Assembly: GCF_019665785.1 (NCBI RefSeq)
Contig: NZ_CP081149.1
Coordinates: 1,240,001 to 1,304,000, forward strand
Length of the DNA stretch: 64,000 nucleotides
Origin: Deefgea piscis
GTDB taxonomy: Bacteria; Pseudomonadota; Gammaproteobacteria; Burkholderiales; Chitinibacteraceae
Reading direction: 5' to 3'
In this document: positions 52,060-60,973 of the stretch, in pieces
Numbering within the stretch: position 1 is the stretch's first letter
Layout of the letters: every line of letters starts with the position of its first letter
Made by a program: the position numbers and the translations under genes
The notes under the pieces: model-generated
Told to the model about the DNA's origin: nothing
The model's database searches: none
The model's input: the letters and a program-made list of their open reading frames with translations, nothing else

Positions 52060-53037
52060 CTATACCATATGCGCCACAGTTTGCCATGCCTTACGCAATG
52101 AATCCTGATCAGTTTTTTTAGCGAGTGCCGTATAGAGCCACGTTGTTGCTGCTTCTATAGTTAAGCGCCCGGCTGCTAATGCATTGATTTCTTGTAAAAA
52201 ACTACCTGCCGCGTAATGTCCTTGGCGCACTTGACCTCGAATGCACTGGCTACAATTTATTATTAAACTTTTAGCGTTTACTGCGTTTTTTAGGGCGCTT
52301 TTTAATAAAAAATGGTCGGGTATATTGCCACTACCATAGGTTTCTATAGCGATTGCAGCAAATACCTGCGAATTAATACTGGATGCTAGCCAAGTCTCAC
52401 TGCCCGGATAAAGTTTAATACTGAGAATGTTTAGGCTTGGGTTGAGTGGGTAAAACTGATAGTTCCCTGGCTGAGTACTTGGCCATTCTCCTTGCCAATT
52501 TGGGGCTGCAAATGCAGCGTCGGCATCAGCGTCGAGTTTTTTTACGGCATAACCCGGCAATAACAGGCCATTAAATGCCACCATCACAGCGTGGCGTTGA
52601 CTTTGTACTGCATCAAGTGCTAGTTGAAAATTTGCCGGCGCATCGCTACCCAATTCAAGCCATGGACGCTGGGAACCTGTGATGACGACGGGTTTATCGA
52701 TTTGATTGAGTTGCCAGTGTAGTGCGGCCGCGGTCCAGGCTAAGGTGTCTGTGCCGTGTAAAATAATGAATCCATCAAATTGATGATAGGCCGCGTCAAT
52801 ATCTTGAGCGATTCTTAGCCAATCTGAGGGTTGCATGCTCGATGAATCGAGTGCCTCAGGGTATTCGCGTAAAGTAAGTGCAATGCCGAGGTTATGCTCT
52901 TGTGCGAGTAAATTGGTAATCACTGGGCTTAAAATCCCTGCTTTAGGTGCTAAACCTAAGGGGCTTGGTGCGCAGCCTATGGTGCCACCGGTATAGAGGC
53001 AAAGAATGCGTTGAGGTGCTTTGTACTGCGCTGGCAT
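52060..53037 (-). CDS. ansA: L-asparaginase
   Basis: 325 residues. First Thr site in LYTGGTIGCAPSPLGLAP, second in IILHGTDTLAWTAAALHWQL with the HGTDT signature, and VVITGSQRPWLELGSDAP. No signal peptide is seen, so it fits the cytoplasmic type I enzyme that hydrolyses asparagine to aspartate and ammonia. Divergent from smpB. Confidence 0.92.
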   Translation of the reverse strand: MPAQYKAPQRILCLYTGGTIGCAPSPLGLAPKAGILSPVITNLLAQEHNLGIALTLREYPEALDSSSMQPSDWLRIAQDIDAAYHQFDGFIILHGTDTLAWTAAALHWQLNQIDKPVVITGSQRPWLELGSDAPANFQLALDAVQSQRHAVMVAFNGLLLPGYAVKKLDADADAAFAAPNWQGEWPSTQPGNYQFYPLNPSLNILSIKLYPGSETWLASSINSQVFAAIAIETYGSGNIPDHFLLKSALKNAVNAKSLIINCSQCIRGQVRQGHYAAGSFLQEINALAAGRLTIEAATTWLYTALAKKTDQDSLRKAWQTVAHMV

Positions 53038-53075
53038 GCTAGAATCCTTTCTTTTTTCCGTACAGGAGACGCATC

Positions 53076-53531
53076 ATGGTTATCGTCGATAATCGTAAAG
53101 CGTTTCACGACTTCTTTATTGAAGAAAAGCTAGAAGCGGGCATTATGCTCGAGGGGTGGGAAGTTAAATCCATCCGAGCTGGCCGCGTGCAAATCAAAGA
53201 AGCTTATGTGATCCATAAAAATGGTGACTTTTATTTATTTGGTTGCCATATTTCACCGCTGCTTAATGCATCATCGCATGTCGTTCCCGATGTGGTTCGT
53301 ACGCGTAAATTATTGCTCAAACAACGTGAAATCGATAAGTTGGCGATGAAAGTGGATCGCTCGGGTTATACCGTGGTGCCGATCAATATGCATCTTAAAA
53401 ATGGTTTTATCAAAGTTGAGATTGGTTTGGCTAAAGGTAAAAAACAACATGATAAACGCCAAGCAGAAAAAGATCGTGAATGGGTACGTGAAAAAGCCAG
53501 AATCGTTCGTGATGCGACCAAACAAGGTTGA
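53076..53531 (+). CDS. smpB: SsrA-binding protein SmpB
   Basis: 151-residue partner of tmRNA in ribosome rescue. [40 protein letters not shown] and the basic C-terminal tail ([20 protein letters not shown]) are characteristic. ACAGGAGACGC precedes the ATG. The tmRNA gene is not in the window. Confidence 0.98.
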   Translation: MVIVDNRKAFHDFFIEEKLEAGIMLEGWEVKSIRAGRVQIKEAYVIHKNGDFYLFGCHISPLLNASSHVVPDVVRTRKLLLKQREIDKLAMKVDRSGYTVVPINMHLKNGFIKVEIGLAKGKKQHDKRQAEKDREWVREKARIVRDATKQG

Positions 53532-53545
53532 TTGATTTTGAGCGA

Positions 53546-53577
53546 CAAAAAAGCCGAATTATTATTCGGCTTTTTTG
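53546..53577. terminator. Terminator between smpB and plsY
   Basis: AAAAGCCGAAT pairs with ATTCGGCTTTT around TATT; runs of A and T on both sides serve converging genes. Confidence 0.9.
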
Positions 53578-53597
53578 TTTTTTTGTTCCCTGAAAAC

Positions 53598-54236
53598 TTA
53601 AGATTTACTGTTATCACCGATTTTGCTTTCTTTGCCTTTCATTAGGCCGATGATGTTTTGTTTGTGCCGTTGAATGAGTAACACCGCAATCACTGTGACC
53701 GCGCCAAGATAAACGGTTTGATTGGGCAGTAATAAAGCGGTTAGCAACGGCGTTGCGGCAGCGGCGATTAAGGCCGACAGCGATGAAATCTTGAGCACTT
53801 TAGCCACAAAGACCCAAATTGCGAGTGTGGCCAAGCCAAGCCATAGGTTGAGTGCCAATAAAATGCCTGCCGCAGTGGCAACACCTTTGCCCCCTTTAAA
53901 TTTAAAGAAAATCGGCCACATATGACCAATGGTTACTGCAATCATGACCGCGGCAATGGCGAGGGTGTAGCTGGGCGAGCCGGCCTCTCCAAGGCCGATG
54001 AGCGGGGCAATCCATTGGGCGGCAAAGACGGCGATCCAACCTTTTAATGCATCACCAAGTAAGGTGAGCGCGGCCGCTTTTTTATTGCCTGAACGTAAAA
54101 CATTGGTAGCACCGGGATTGTTTGAGCCATAGGTGCGTGGATCAGCTAAGCCCATGGTTTTAGATACAATCACGGCAAAAGACAGCGATCCGAGTAAATA
54201 GGCGGCGATAATCAGCAATGACATTGGCAGCGACAT
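53598..54236 (-). CDS. plsY: Glycerol-3-phosphate acyltransferase PlsY
   Basis: Membrane acyltransferase using acyl phosphate for the first step of phospholipid synthesis. 212 residues with six or so helices. Three loops match the family: YGSNNPGATNVLRSGNKKAA, WPIFFKFKGGKGVATAAGIL and the late hydrophobic segment. Divergent from folB. An internal Met5 is an alternative start. Confidence 0.96.
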   Translation of the reverse strand: MSLPMSLLIIAAYLLGSLSFAVIVSKTMGLADPRTYGSNNPGATNVLRSGNKKAAALTLLGDALKGWIAVFAAQWIAPLIGLGEAGSPSYTLAIAAVMIAVTIGHMWPIFFKFKGGKGVATAAGILLALNLWLGLATLAIWVFVAKVLKISSLSALIAAAATPLLTALLLPNQTVYLGAVTVIAVLLIQRHKQNIIGLMKGKESKIGDNSKS

Positions 54237-54328
54237 CTAAATTTCCACTACAATTGGGGGGGTTTGATTCTAAGCTAAACCGGCTTCATCCTCAAACCGG
54301 TTACGTACACCGACGGTAAACAGATTAC

Positions 54329-54685
54329 ATGGATATTATTTATTTGCAGCAAGTGCGTGCCAGCACGGTATTGGGTTGGTACGACTGGGAACGCACACAG
54401 TCACAAGTCGTCGAATTGGATTTAGAAATCGGCCTACCTTCGGCGCGCGCCTGTGTTTCTGATCATTTGAACGACACGATTGATTATGACAAAGTGGTCA
54501 CGCAGATTCGGCAAGATTTAACCGAAAAGCACTTCCTTTTACTCGAAGCTTTGGCCGAGCATATTGCCAATATTGTACTGAATGATTTTGGTGCACCTTG
54601 GATTAAAGTTTCGGTCACTAAGTTAGGGATTTTGCAAGAAGTCGCTCGTGTTGGGGTGACGATTGAGCGTGGGCAGCGTGCTTAA
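54329..54685 (+). CDS. folB: Dihydroneopterin aldolase
   Basis: 118 residues forming the octameric aldolase of folate synthesis. MDIIYLQQVRASTVLGWYDW, DTIDYDKVVTQI and the FLLLEALAEHIANIVL helix are present; a Lys in WIKVSVTKLG fits the catalytic Lys. Neighbouring plsY diverges from it, the common plsY-folB pairing. Confidence 0.95.
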   Translation: MDIIYLQQVRASTVLGWYDWERTQSQVVELDLEIGLPSARACVSDHLNDTIDYDKVVTQIRQDLTEKHFLLLEALAEHIANIVLNDFGAPWIKVSVTKLGILQEVARVGVTIERGQRA

Positions 54686-54840
54686 GTGGAGCAGTTGAAA
54701 GTAACTAGCATTGAAGATAACACTTTGATTTTGTGGCAATAGACTTTGTTTTTTTTAGTTAATATTTTTAAATTGATTGAACTTATTACACTTTGCCCCA
54801 ACTAACTGATCAAAGTTACTAATTAACCAAGGATTTTAAA

Positions 54841-55770
54841 ATGGCGCGTTTTGCGAACACTTTAATGGTCGTCATGATGAGTACGGCTTTGTTTACTGCC
54901 AATATGGCCGAAGCAAAACGGGTTGGCGGCGGCCGCTCTGGTGGTATGCAGCGTCAAGCCGCACCAGCGCCACAGCGTAATAATATGCAACAGCAACAAG
55001 CGCCAAGACAGCAGCAGGCCGCACCCGCCCAACAAAAATCAGGCGGTATGGGCATGATGGGTGGTGTGTTGGGTGGATTGGCTGCGGGCTCATTATTGGG
55101 TTATATGTTTGGCAATAGCGGCAATGCATCGGGTTCTGCTCAAGGTGATGGCGGTATTCCGTGGGGTACTTTGTTATTACTCGGCGCTTTAACTGCGGGT
55201 GGTGTGATGTGGATGCGTCGTCGTCAACAGGCTCAAGCGCAAGCTGTACGTCCGAACGCGATGAATTATGCCGGCATGTCACCAATGCCAGCCGCACCCG
55301 CTGCGCCTGTTGAGCAAGATCGTGTGTTTCGGATTGGCGAAGGCGCTGCAGCACCAACCTCAGCATGGGGTGGGGCAGCACCATTAAGCGCAGCACCAAT
55401 CACACGCTTGCCTGATGGCACTGAAGTGGCAGCATTTTTGCGCCAAGCGCGTGCAAGTTTTATGCACATGCAATCGCTGAACTCACCGTCCCAAGCAGAA
55501 GAAATGCGCCGCTATATGACGCCTGAATTGTTTGCTGACTTGAAAGATGAGATTGGCAGCAATGCAGATGTTGCAGAATTCCCAGAATTAAATCTGCAAG
55601 TACTTGAAGCAGTCAACGAAGGCGGCCGTATGATCGCCAGCGTTGAGTTCTCTGGCACAGTGAGCGAAAGTTTGCATGCAGCACCAGTGGCATTCCGTGA
55701 AATCTGGCACTTTGTTCGCCCGATTGATGGTGATCCACGGTGGATGCTGGCTGGAATTCAGCAGGCGTAA
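54841..55770 (+). CDS. Tim44-like domain membrane protein
   Basis: 309 residues: a signal or N-terminal helix (LFTANMAEAK), a Gly/Gln/Pro-rich low-complexity part (residues 27-75), two membrane helices (MMGGVLGGLAAGSLLGYMFG and WGTLLLLGALTAGGVMWMRR), then a C-terminal Tim44-like domain (FLRQARASFMHMQSLNSPSQ to the end). Bacterial Tim44-like proteins are of uncertain role. The ribosome site AAGGATTTTAAA precedes the ATG. A terminator and a lipoprotein follow. Confidence 0.88.
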   Translation: MARFANTLMVVMMSTALFTANMAEAKRVGGGRSGGMQRQAAPAPQRNNMQQQQAPRQQQAAPAQQKSGGMGMMGGVLGGLAAGSLLGYMFGNSGNASGSAQGDGGIPWGTLLLLGALTAGGVMWMRRRQQAQAQAVRPNAMNYAGMSPMPAAPAAPVEQDRVFRIGEGAAAPTSAWGGAAPLSAAPITRLPDGTEVAAFLRQARASFMHMQSLNSPSQAEEMRRYMTPELFADLKDEIGSNADVAEFPELNLQVLEAVNEGGRMIASVEFSGTVSESLHAAPVAFREIWHFVRPIDGDPRWMLAGIQQA

Positions 55771-55808
55771 GCACCCAAATTATCGTAAAATGCTCAATTA
55801 TGTAGGTC

Positions 55809-55845
55809 AGCCCGTTATGTCTTTGCGACATGATGGGCTTTTTCA
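55809..55845 (+). terminator. Terminator after Tim44-like gene
   Basis: AGCCC-TTATGTC pairs with GACATGAT-GGGCT around a short loop, followed by TTTTT. Confidence 0.8.
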
Positions 55846-55885
55846 CATACAATTTGGCTTGACTGAAAATTACGAGTCCTTGCTT

Positions 55886-56248
55886 ATGAAGTCAGTAAAA
55901 ACCCTAGCGCTGGTTTTGCCATTGATGATGATGCTCAGTGGCTGTGATCAGATGCTAGAAATGTTGAATAAACAAAAAGCCAACGGTAAAGCGATTGGTG
56001 CATCATGTCGGCATAGTGGTCGTTCTTTAGAGGATTGTTTTCGGCGTAATAGCAAAGTGGCTAAAGCTGATATTTTTGCTGGCTGGAAGGAAATGAATGA
56101 ATACATGCAGGCAAAAAAAATTAACGAGGTCGCACCACCTCCGGATGTAAAAACTGGCTCATTGTCGCCCATTGCCGACCTTGATCCATCAATATCCGCC
56201 TCACAGGCCGCTGAAGCATCAGCAACTGAAAAAGCTGCAAAACATTAA
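55886..56248 (+). CDS. Hypothetical lipoprotein
   Basis: 120 residues from ATG 55886 with lipobox LSGC (Cys20). The mature part has two more Cys (SCRHSGRSLEDCFRRN), which could form a disulfide, and a low-complexity Ala/Ser C-terminus. No known domain. A longer frame is rejected because it begins in the preceding gene. It lies ten bases before the first CRP-like gene. Confidence 0.75.
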   Translation: MKSVKTLALVLPLMMMLSGCDQMLEMLNKQKANGKAIGASCRHSGRSLEDCFRRNSKVAKADIFAGWKEMNEYMQAKKINEVAPPPDVKTGSLSPIADLDPSISASQAAEASATEKAAKH

Positions 56249-56258
56249 TGGATGATGA

Positions 56259-56912
56259 ATGCGTTCAATATTGGCACAAACACAATTATTTAGTTCTTTA
56301 ACTGATGAAGAACTTGCACAGGTTGAATCCTTAGGTATTTTGCGTAATATTGCAAAAGGCACGATTTTATTTTATGAAAACGACGTGGTCGAATGCATGT
56401 ATGTTTTATTGGAAGGGCGTTTAAAGCTTTACTCTAGTAATGACAGTGGGCGAGAGTTTGTTTATCACGTTGCTGAGCCCGGTATTTCTTTTGGTGAGTT
56501 GGCTTTGTTTTGTGATGAGCGTCGTTCAATTTGTGCTGAAGCCGAAACCGATTGCGTGGTGATGAGTATTCATAAAACAGACTTTATGAGTTTGTTGGTA
56601 ATGACCCCAGAACTGAAAGATCAGATGCTTAATAGTGCAATGAAGGTTATCTTTTCTTTAACCAATATGGTGAGAGATTTTGCACTCAAAGATGTTTATG
56701 GACGAATTCGAGTTTTGTTCGAGCGTTTAGCACAACCTACAGCAGAAGGTTTGTTGATTGATGAGCAGATGAGTCAACAAGATATCGCTGATCGTGTTGG
56801 CGCTTCGCGTGAAATGATTGCTAAAATTATGCGAGAACTGGTAGCGGGCGGTTACGTAGAGACCGGACGTAAGCGATTGGTGATTTTGAAAAAATTACCA
56901 GAGCAATTTTAA
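56259..56912 (+). CDS. CRP/FNR family transcriptional regulator (first of two)
   Basis: 217 residues: cyclic-nucleotide-binding-like domain (TILFYENDVVECMYVLLEGR, GELALFCDERRSICAEAE) and a C-terminal winged helix (SQQDIADRVGASREMIAKIM). It keeps the Arg-Ser pair of the CRP phosphate-binding cassette in ERRSICAEAE, which suits nucleotide binding. It has no N-terminal FNR cysteines, so it is not an oxygen-sensing FNR. The recognition helix SREMIAKI resembles that of CRP. A lipoprotein gene precedes and a paralogue follows. Confidence 0.9.
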   Translation: MRSILAQTQLFSSLTDEELAQVESLGILRNIAKGTILFYENDVVECMYVLLEGRLKLYSSNDSGREFVYHVAEPGISFGELALFCDERRSICAEAETDCVVMSIHKTDFMSLLVMTPELKDQMLNSAMKVIFSLTNMVRDFALKDVYGRIRVLFERLAQPTAEGLLIDEQMSQQDIADRVGASREMIAKIMRELVAGGYVETGRKRLVILKKLPEQF

Positions 56913-57064
56913 TTTATAAAAATTGAAGTATTTGTAGCTAAACAGATTTAACCCGTTTTAACTGTATTATTTTTTGCCATTGAGTAAAAAAAGTAACTGG
57001 CTGAAATTCTTTTACACTGATGCTGATTTGATAAGGCGCGATACGCGTCATTTACAAGGCTTTT

Positions 57065-57718
57065 ATGCTATCTATTTTACAAAATGTACCGTTGTTACAA
57101 GGTTTTTCTGAGGAACAACTTGAATATATGGTTCAAGTTGGCGTGAAACGTAGCATGCCCAAAGGGGCTTTTGTTTTCCGCGAAGGTGATCCTGCAGAAG
57201 GCATGTATGTGTTACTTGAAGGCCAGACTCGCTATTTTAGTAGCGATAATCAAGGCAAGGAGTTTGTCTTTTTGATTGCTGAGCCGGGTGATGCGATGGG
57301 TGAAATTTCTTTACTTGATGATGAGCCACGCGGCTGGTCGGTACAGTGTGAAGAAAACTGCACGTTTTTAATGTTTTCTAAGCAAGAGTTTCGCGATGCA
57401 CTCAATCGTGAGCCGCAAGTCAAAGATGTTGTGATCCTTAATTTGGCACGCATGGTGCGCATTTTATCGACGACGATGAAAAATTTAGCATTGCTTGATG
57501 TGTATGGCCGAGTGCGGGCATTATTTGAATCCATGCTAGAAACCGTTGATGGACAGGAAATGATTTCTCAGCCATTAACCCAGCAAGCGATTGCTGATCG
57601 CGTTGGCTCATCACGTGAAATGATTGCACGGATTTTAAAAGAGTTGGTTTTTGGTGGTTATATTCGCTTAGAAAACAAAAAAATCATTATTATTCAAAAG
57701 CTACCTGAGCGTTTTTAA
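57065..57718 (+). CDS. CRP/FNR family transcriptional regulator (second of two)
   Basis: Also 217 residues and clearly a paralogue of the previous gene, sharing YVLLEGQ, the GEI block and the HTH (QQAIADRVGSSREMIARIL). In the nucleotide pocket it reads EPRGWSVQCE instead of Arg-Ser, so ligand binding may differ or be absent. No FNR-type Cys cluster. A 152-base gap with its own likely promoter separates the pair. Strong terminator follows. Confidence 0.9.
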   Translation: MLSILQNVPLLQGFSEEQLEYMVQVGVKRSMPKGAFVFREGDPAEGMYVLLEGQTRYFSSDNQGKEFVFLIAEPGDAMGEISLLDDEPRGWSVQCEENCTFLMFSKQEFRDALNREPQVKDVVILNLARMVRILSTTMKNLALLDVYGRVRALFESMLETVDGQEMISQPLTQQAIADRVGSSREMIARILKELVFGGYIRLENKKIIIIQKLPERF

Positions 57719-57728
57719 CGCAAGATGC

Positions 57729-57770
57729 AGGCATAAAAAAGGCGATCTTCTGATCGCTTTTTTTATGCCT
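57729..57770 (+). terminator. Terminator after second CRP-like gene
   Basis: GCGATC and GATCGC around TTCT, with long flanking AAAAAA/TTTTTTT and outer pairing GGCATA/TATGCC. Confidence 0.92.
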
Positions 57771-57874
57771 GAAATACATTGAGTCAGCATTAAGATCGCC
57801 ATGGCTTGAATCAAAGCATTGATTTTTCTGGTTTGAGCCGCATCAATATGCACGATGTTTTAAATAAGGAGCGA

Positions 57875-58048
57875 TTATTTTTGCAGCGCAGTTGCACTGG
57901 CTGCCGACGCCGTTGGACTGCTGGCAATCAACGTCTGGCTATTGCTGGTTGACGTTGCTTCCGTTGGTTTAGGCAAATAAAGCGGACCTTTAAAGCCACA
58001 AGCGGTGAGGAATAAAGCAGTCAATAAAAAGGCAATGAGGGCGCGCAT
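57875..58048 (-). CDS. lptM: LPS translocon maturation lipoprotein LptM
   Basis: A 57-residue lipoprotein. The signal MRALIAFLLTALFLTACGFK leads to GPLYLPKP, the invariant CGxKGPLYLP motif of LptM (YifL). In E. coli it helps oxidative maturation of LptD. The tail is low-complexity Ser/Thr/Ala. It is divergent from cyaY, as in many proteobacteria, but lysA, which usually follows lptM, is missing here; the terminator of the CRP-like gene follows instead. Confidence 0.9.
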   Translation of the reverse strand: MRALIAFLLTALFLTACGFKGPLYLPKPTEATSTSNSQTLIASSPTASAASATALQK

Positions 58049-58141
58049 AGTAGCTTGGTTGTCGGTGGTAGAATGCTTATTTTAGCACGCTCAACCGCAA
58101 TCAAGGGTTGTCTGCGACATGAATGGTGGAAGGAATAAGTA

Positions 58142-58453
58142 ATGACTGAATCAGAATTTTTAACGGTAAGTGATGCCATTTTTCGTCAAATTGAAATCGC
58201 TCTCGATGCAGTGGATTTTGATGTTGATACGCTATGCACTGGCAATGTATTAGAAATTGAATTTGAAAACGCCAGCAAGGTCATCGTTAATCGCCATGCG
58301 GCCAATCAAGAAATCTGGCTTGCAGCGCGCTCTGGTGGCTATCACTATCGTTTAGTCGATGGGCAATGGCGCAATACGCGTGGTGAAGGTGAATTATTCA
58401 GTGATGTTGCTGCTGCAATTAGTGCGCATGCGGGTGAGGCATTTCATTTTTGA
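58142..58453 (+). CDS. cyaY: Frataxin-like iron-sulfur protein CyaY
   Basis: 103-residue bacterial frataxin involved in iron-sulfur cluster assembly. MTESEFLTVSDAIFRQIEIA, LEIEFENASKVIVNRH and QEIWLAARSGGYHYRLVDGQ show the family. AAGGAATAAGT precedes the ATG. Its stop overlaps the next gene's TTG start by TTGA. Confidence 0.95.
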   Translation: MTESEFLTVSDAIFRQIEIALDAVDFDVDTLCTGNVLEIEFENASKVIVNRHAANQEIWLAARSGGYHYRLVDGQWRNTRGEGELFSDVAAAISAHAGEAFHF

Positions 58454-58863
58454 TTGAGTTGTCTTTATGGTTGGCCGGATTATTTGCAACGGCTTTTTTG
58501 TCGGCAACGATATTACCGGGTAATTCTGAGGCGGCATTAGTGGCCGCTTTGCATTTTAGACCCGACTTAGGTTGGCTAGCGGTTGCAGTAGCCTCGTTGG
58601 GAAATGTGCTGGGTGGCTTGCTGACGGTGTATTTGGGGCGCCGCTTGCCTAAAGCACCCGAAGCGAAGTGGTTACCGCGCTTACAGCGTTTAGGGCCAGT
58701 CAGCTTGTTATTGTCTTGGGTGCCCTTGATGGGCGACGTGTTGTGTGGTGTTGCCGGTTGGTTGCGTTGGCCTTGGCGTCCAGTCATGCTTTACCTAATT
58801 TTGGGTAAAGTGCTGCGCTATTTAGTCATTTATGCATTGATGCTGCAGTGGTTTTCAGTTTAA
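58450..58863 (+). CDS. YqaA family inner-membrane protein
   Basis: 137 residues with about four membrane helices, closely matching E. coli YqaA (DedA/SNARE-associated relative) through FLSATILPGNSEAALVAALH, GNVLGGLLTVYLGRRLP and the DVLCGVAGWLRW loop. There is no ATG before the core. The only reasonable starts are TTG at 58450, which overlaps the cyaY stop, or TTG at 58459. So translation is probably coupled to cyaY. Function of the family is unknown. Confidence 0.85.
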   Translation: MIELSLWLAGLFATAFLSATILPGNSEAALVAALHFRPDLGWLAVAVASLGNVLGGLLTVYLGRRLPKAPEAKWLPRLQRLGPVSLLLSWVPLMGDVLCGVAGWLRWPWRPVMLYLILGKVLRYLVIYALMLQWFSV

Positions 58864-58900
58864 ATCGTTGACTCTGGCAGTCATTAAGAAGTAGGGCGTA

Positions 58901-60343
58901 GTGAAACAAAAAATAATTGCTTTGTTGATCGCTGCTTGCGGCATAACACCACTTCAAGCCGGCGAGATGCCAGATTTTGGCGATATTTCGCAGCAAGGTT
59001 TGAGTACGCAACAAGAGCGTGAAATCGGTGAAAATGCGATGCGGCAAATTCGCCGTAGCGGTGCAATGCTCGAAGATCCTGAAATCGTCGCCTATCTAAA
59101 TCAAGTCGGCTACCGCTTGACTGACGCAGCAGAAATTAGCCAACCCCAATTTACTTTTTTCCCCTTACTCGATGCCAGCGTGAATGCGTTTGCCATGCCC
59201 GGTGGTTTTGTTGGCGTACATACTGGTTTATTGGTGCAAGCACAGCATGAGTCTGAAGTCGCCAGCGTGTTGGCGCATGAAATTGCCCACGTGAGTCAGC
59301 GACATATTGCGCGTTTAATTGATGGTACAAAATCTAGTCCGTGGATTTCATTGGCCTCGATTGCAGTGGCTTTATTGGCGTCGCAAGCGGGACGAGGCGA
59401 TGCCGCTGTGGCAGCAATTGCTGCGGGCACGGGCGTTGCCGTGCAAAGACAGCTTGATTTTACCTACTCGTTTGAACAAGAAGCCGATCGAATCGGCATG
59501 CAAACCCTAAAAAAATCGGGTTATGATCCGAGTGCGATGGTGGTGTTTTTTGAGCGGCTGCAAAAACATAATCGGCTGTATGAAAACAATGCGCCTGATT
59601 TTTTGCGCACTCACCCCGTTACATTCAAGCGAATTTCTGATGCCCAAGCACGCTTAGGTGAAATTAAATTTAAAGCGGTTCCCGATAGCCTCGAATTTTT
59701 ATTCATTCGCGAAAAATCACGGGCAATGCAAATGGGCGGGCGTGATGGGGTGCCTTATTACCAAGGCATTATTCAAGAAAAACGTTACGCCAATGAAACT
59801 GCCCAGCACTATGGTTTGGCGTATTCGTATTATTTATTACAGCAATACGATTTGGCATGGCAGTCACTGCAAACGGCCAAAGACAGTTTGTCTAAAGCTA
59901 AAAATCACCCAATGTTGGCCTTTTTGGCCGGCAATATTAAATTGGGCCAAGGCAAAAATGCTCAAGCAGTACAAATCATGAGTGATGCGGTGCAGGCATT
60001 TCCGGCCAACCGCGCATTACTCTATGGTTTGATTGATGCTTATATTGCCAGCGGTCAATTTGCTGAAGCAAAATCGAGTTTGAATGATGCTTTGGAATTT
60101 TATCCTTCAGATGCTTGGCTGTACCAAAGGCAGGCGAAGATGTATGCCAAGCAAGGTGATCTAATGCGGCAGTATCAGTCGCAAGGCGAATACTACGTTA
60201 GGCTACAAGAATATACTGCGGCATTTGAACAGTTTGAATTGGCACTAAAGCAGCCCGGCAATGATTTTTACCTGCTCTCTGGTATTGAAGCAAGGCTCAA
60301 TCAATTGCGCCAAGAGCAGCAAGATGCACGCAAGAAAAAATAA
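58901..60343 (+). CDS. bepA: Periplasmic M48 metalloprotease with TPR, BepA-like
   Basis: 480 residues from a GTG start. A signal peptide (GITPLQAG) and an M48 zinc protease domain with HEIAHVSQRH and the second ligand Glu in QEADRIGM, then TPR units to the C-terminus (such as NAQAVQIMSDAVQAFPANRA). E. coli BepA assembles or degrades LptD at the outer membrane, which fits the presence of lptM less than 1 kb away. A weak ribosome site lies before the start. Confidence 0.92.
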   Translation: MKQKIIALLIAACGITPLQAGEMPDFGDISQQGLSTQQEREIGENAMRQIRRSGAMLEDPEIVAYLNQVGYRLTDAAEISQPQFTFFPLLDASVNAFAMPGGFVGVHTGLLVQAQHESEVASVLAHEIAHVSQRHIARLIDGTKSSPWISLASIAVALLASQAGRGDAAVAAIAAGTGVAVQRQLDFTYSFEQEADRIGMQTLKKSGYDPSAMVVFFERLQKHNRLYENNAPDFLRTHPVTFKRISDAQARLGEIKFKAVPDSLEFLFIREKSRAMQMGGRDGVPYYQGIIQEKRYANETAQHYGLAYSYYLLQQYDLAWQSLQTAKDSLSKAKNHPMLAFLAGNIKLGQGKNAQAVQIMSDAVQAFPANRALLYGLIDAYIASGQFAEAKSSLNDALEFYPSDAWLYQRQAKMYAKQGDLMRQYQSQGEYYVRLQEYTAAFEQFELALKQPGNDFYLLSGIEARLNQLRQEQQDARKKK

Positions 60344-60521
60344 TCGGTTTGTCGTCACCATGCGATTTAAGGTCATCGTCGTCAAGCGCAGGGCTTGTTG
60401 ATTTTGATCGAGCAAGAGAATTTACTGCAATGCCTATAAAAAGAGTACCAAGGTACACAACTGCTATGATGCGCATCGGGCTTTGCTTGATGTGCTCAAT
60501 TTCAATTAAAAAGGATTTAGT

Positions 60522-60929
60522 ATGAAACATTTACTCGCTGCGATGGTCTTACTTGGCAGTGCTATAAGCGTTAATGCGGCCACGGCGCCAGCCAGTGTTG
60601 AAACCACCCCAAGTGGGATTAAAATTACCACTTTAAAAGTGGGTACTGGGCCAGCACCTAAAGCCAGTGACACCGTGAGCGTGCATTATCGAGGCACTTT
60701 AGAAAACGGCACTGAATTTGATAGCTCGTATAAACGCGGCAAACCAGCGACGTTTCCTTTAAGTGGTGTCGTTCCTTGCTGGACTGAAGGCGTACAAAAA
60801 ATCAAAATGGGTGGCAAAGCTAAATTAGTTTGTCCGCCACAATTGGCCTACGGTAGCCGTGGCATTCCCGGCGTGATTCCAGCCAATGCCACCTTGATTT
60901 TTGAAGTTGAAGTTTTAGAAATTAAATAA
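60522..60929 (+). CDS. FKBP-type peptidyl-prolyl isomerase, secreted
   Basis: 135 residues with a signal peptide (SAISVNAA) and one FKBP domain: VSVHYRGTLENGTEFDSSYK, PATFPLSGVVPCWTEGVQKI, GGKAKLVCPPQLAYGSRGIP and ANATLIFEVEVLEI. A typical minimal FkpA/FklB-like enzyme in the periplasm. AAAAGGATTTAGT precedes the ATG. Followed by a lipoprotein gene. Confidence 0.95.
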   Translation: MKHLLAAMVLLGSAISVNAATAPASVETTPSGIKITTLKVGTGPAPKASDTVSVHYRGTLENGTEFDSSYKRGKPATFPLSGVVPCWTEGVQKIKMGGKAKLVCPPQLAYGSRGIPGVIPANATLIFEVEVLEIK

Positions 60930-60973
60930 TCAGTGTCGGCGACGTGTCGACATTTGAAATCATTGGAGTTGCT

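Noticed and set aside
52318..52366. GGGTATAT and ATACC inside ansA as another repeat copy
   Set aside because: Spacing is one base off and it lies within a conserved coding region.
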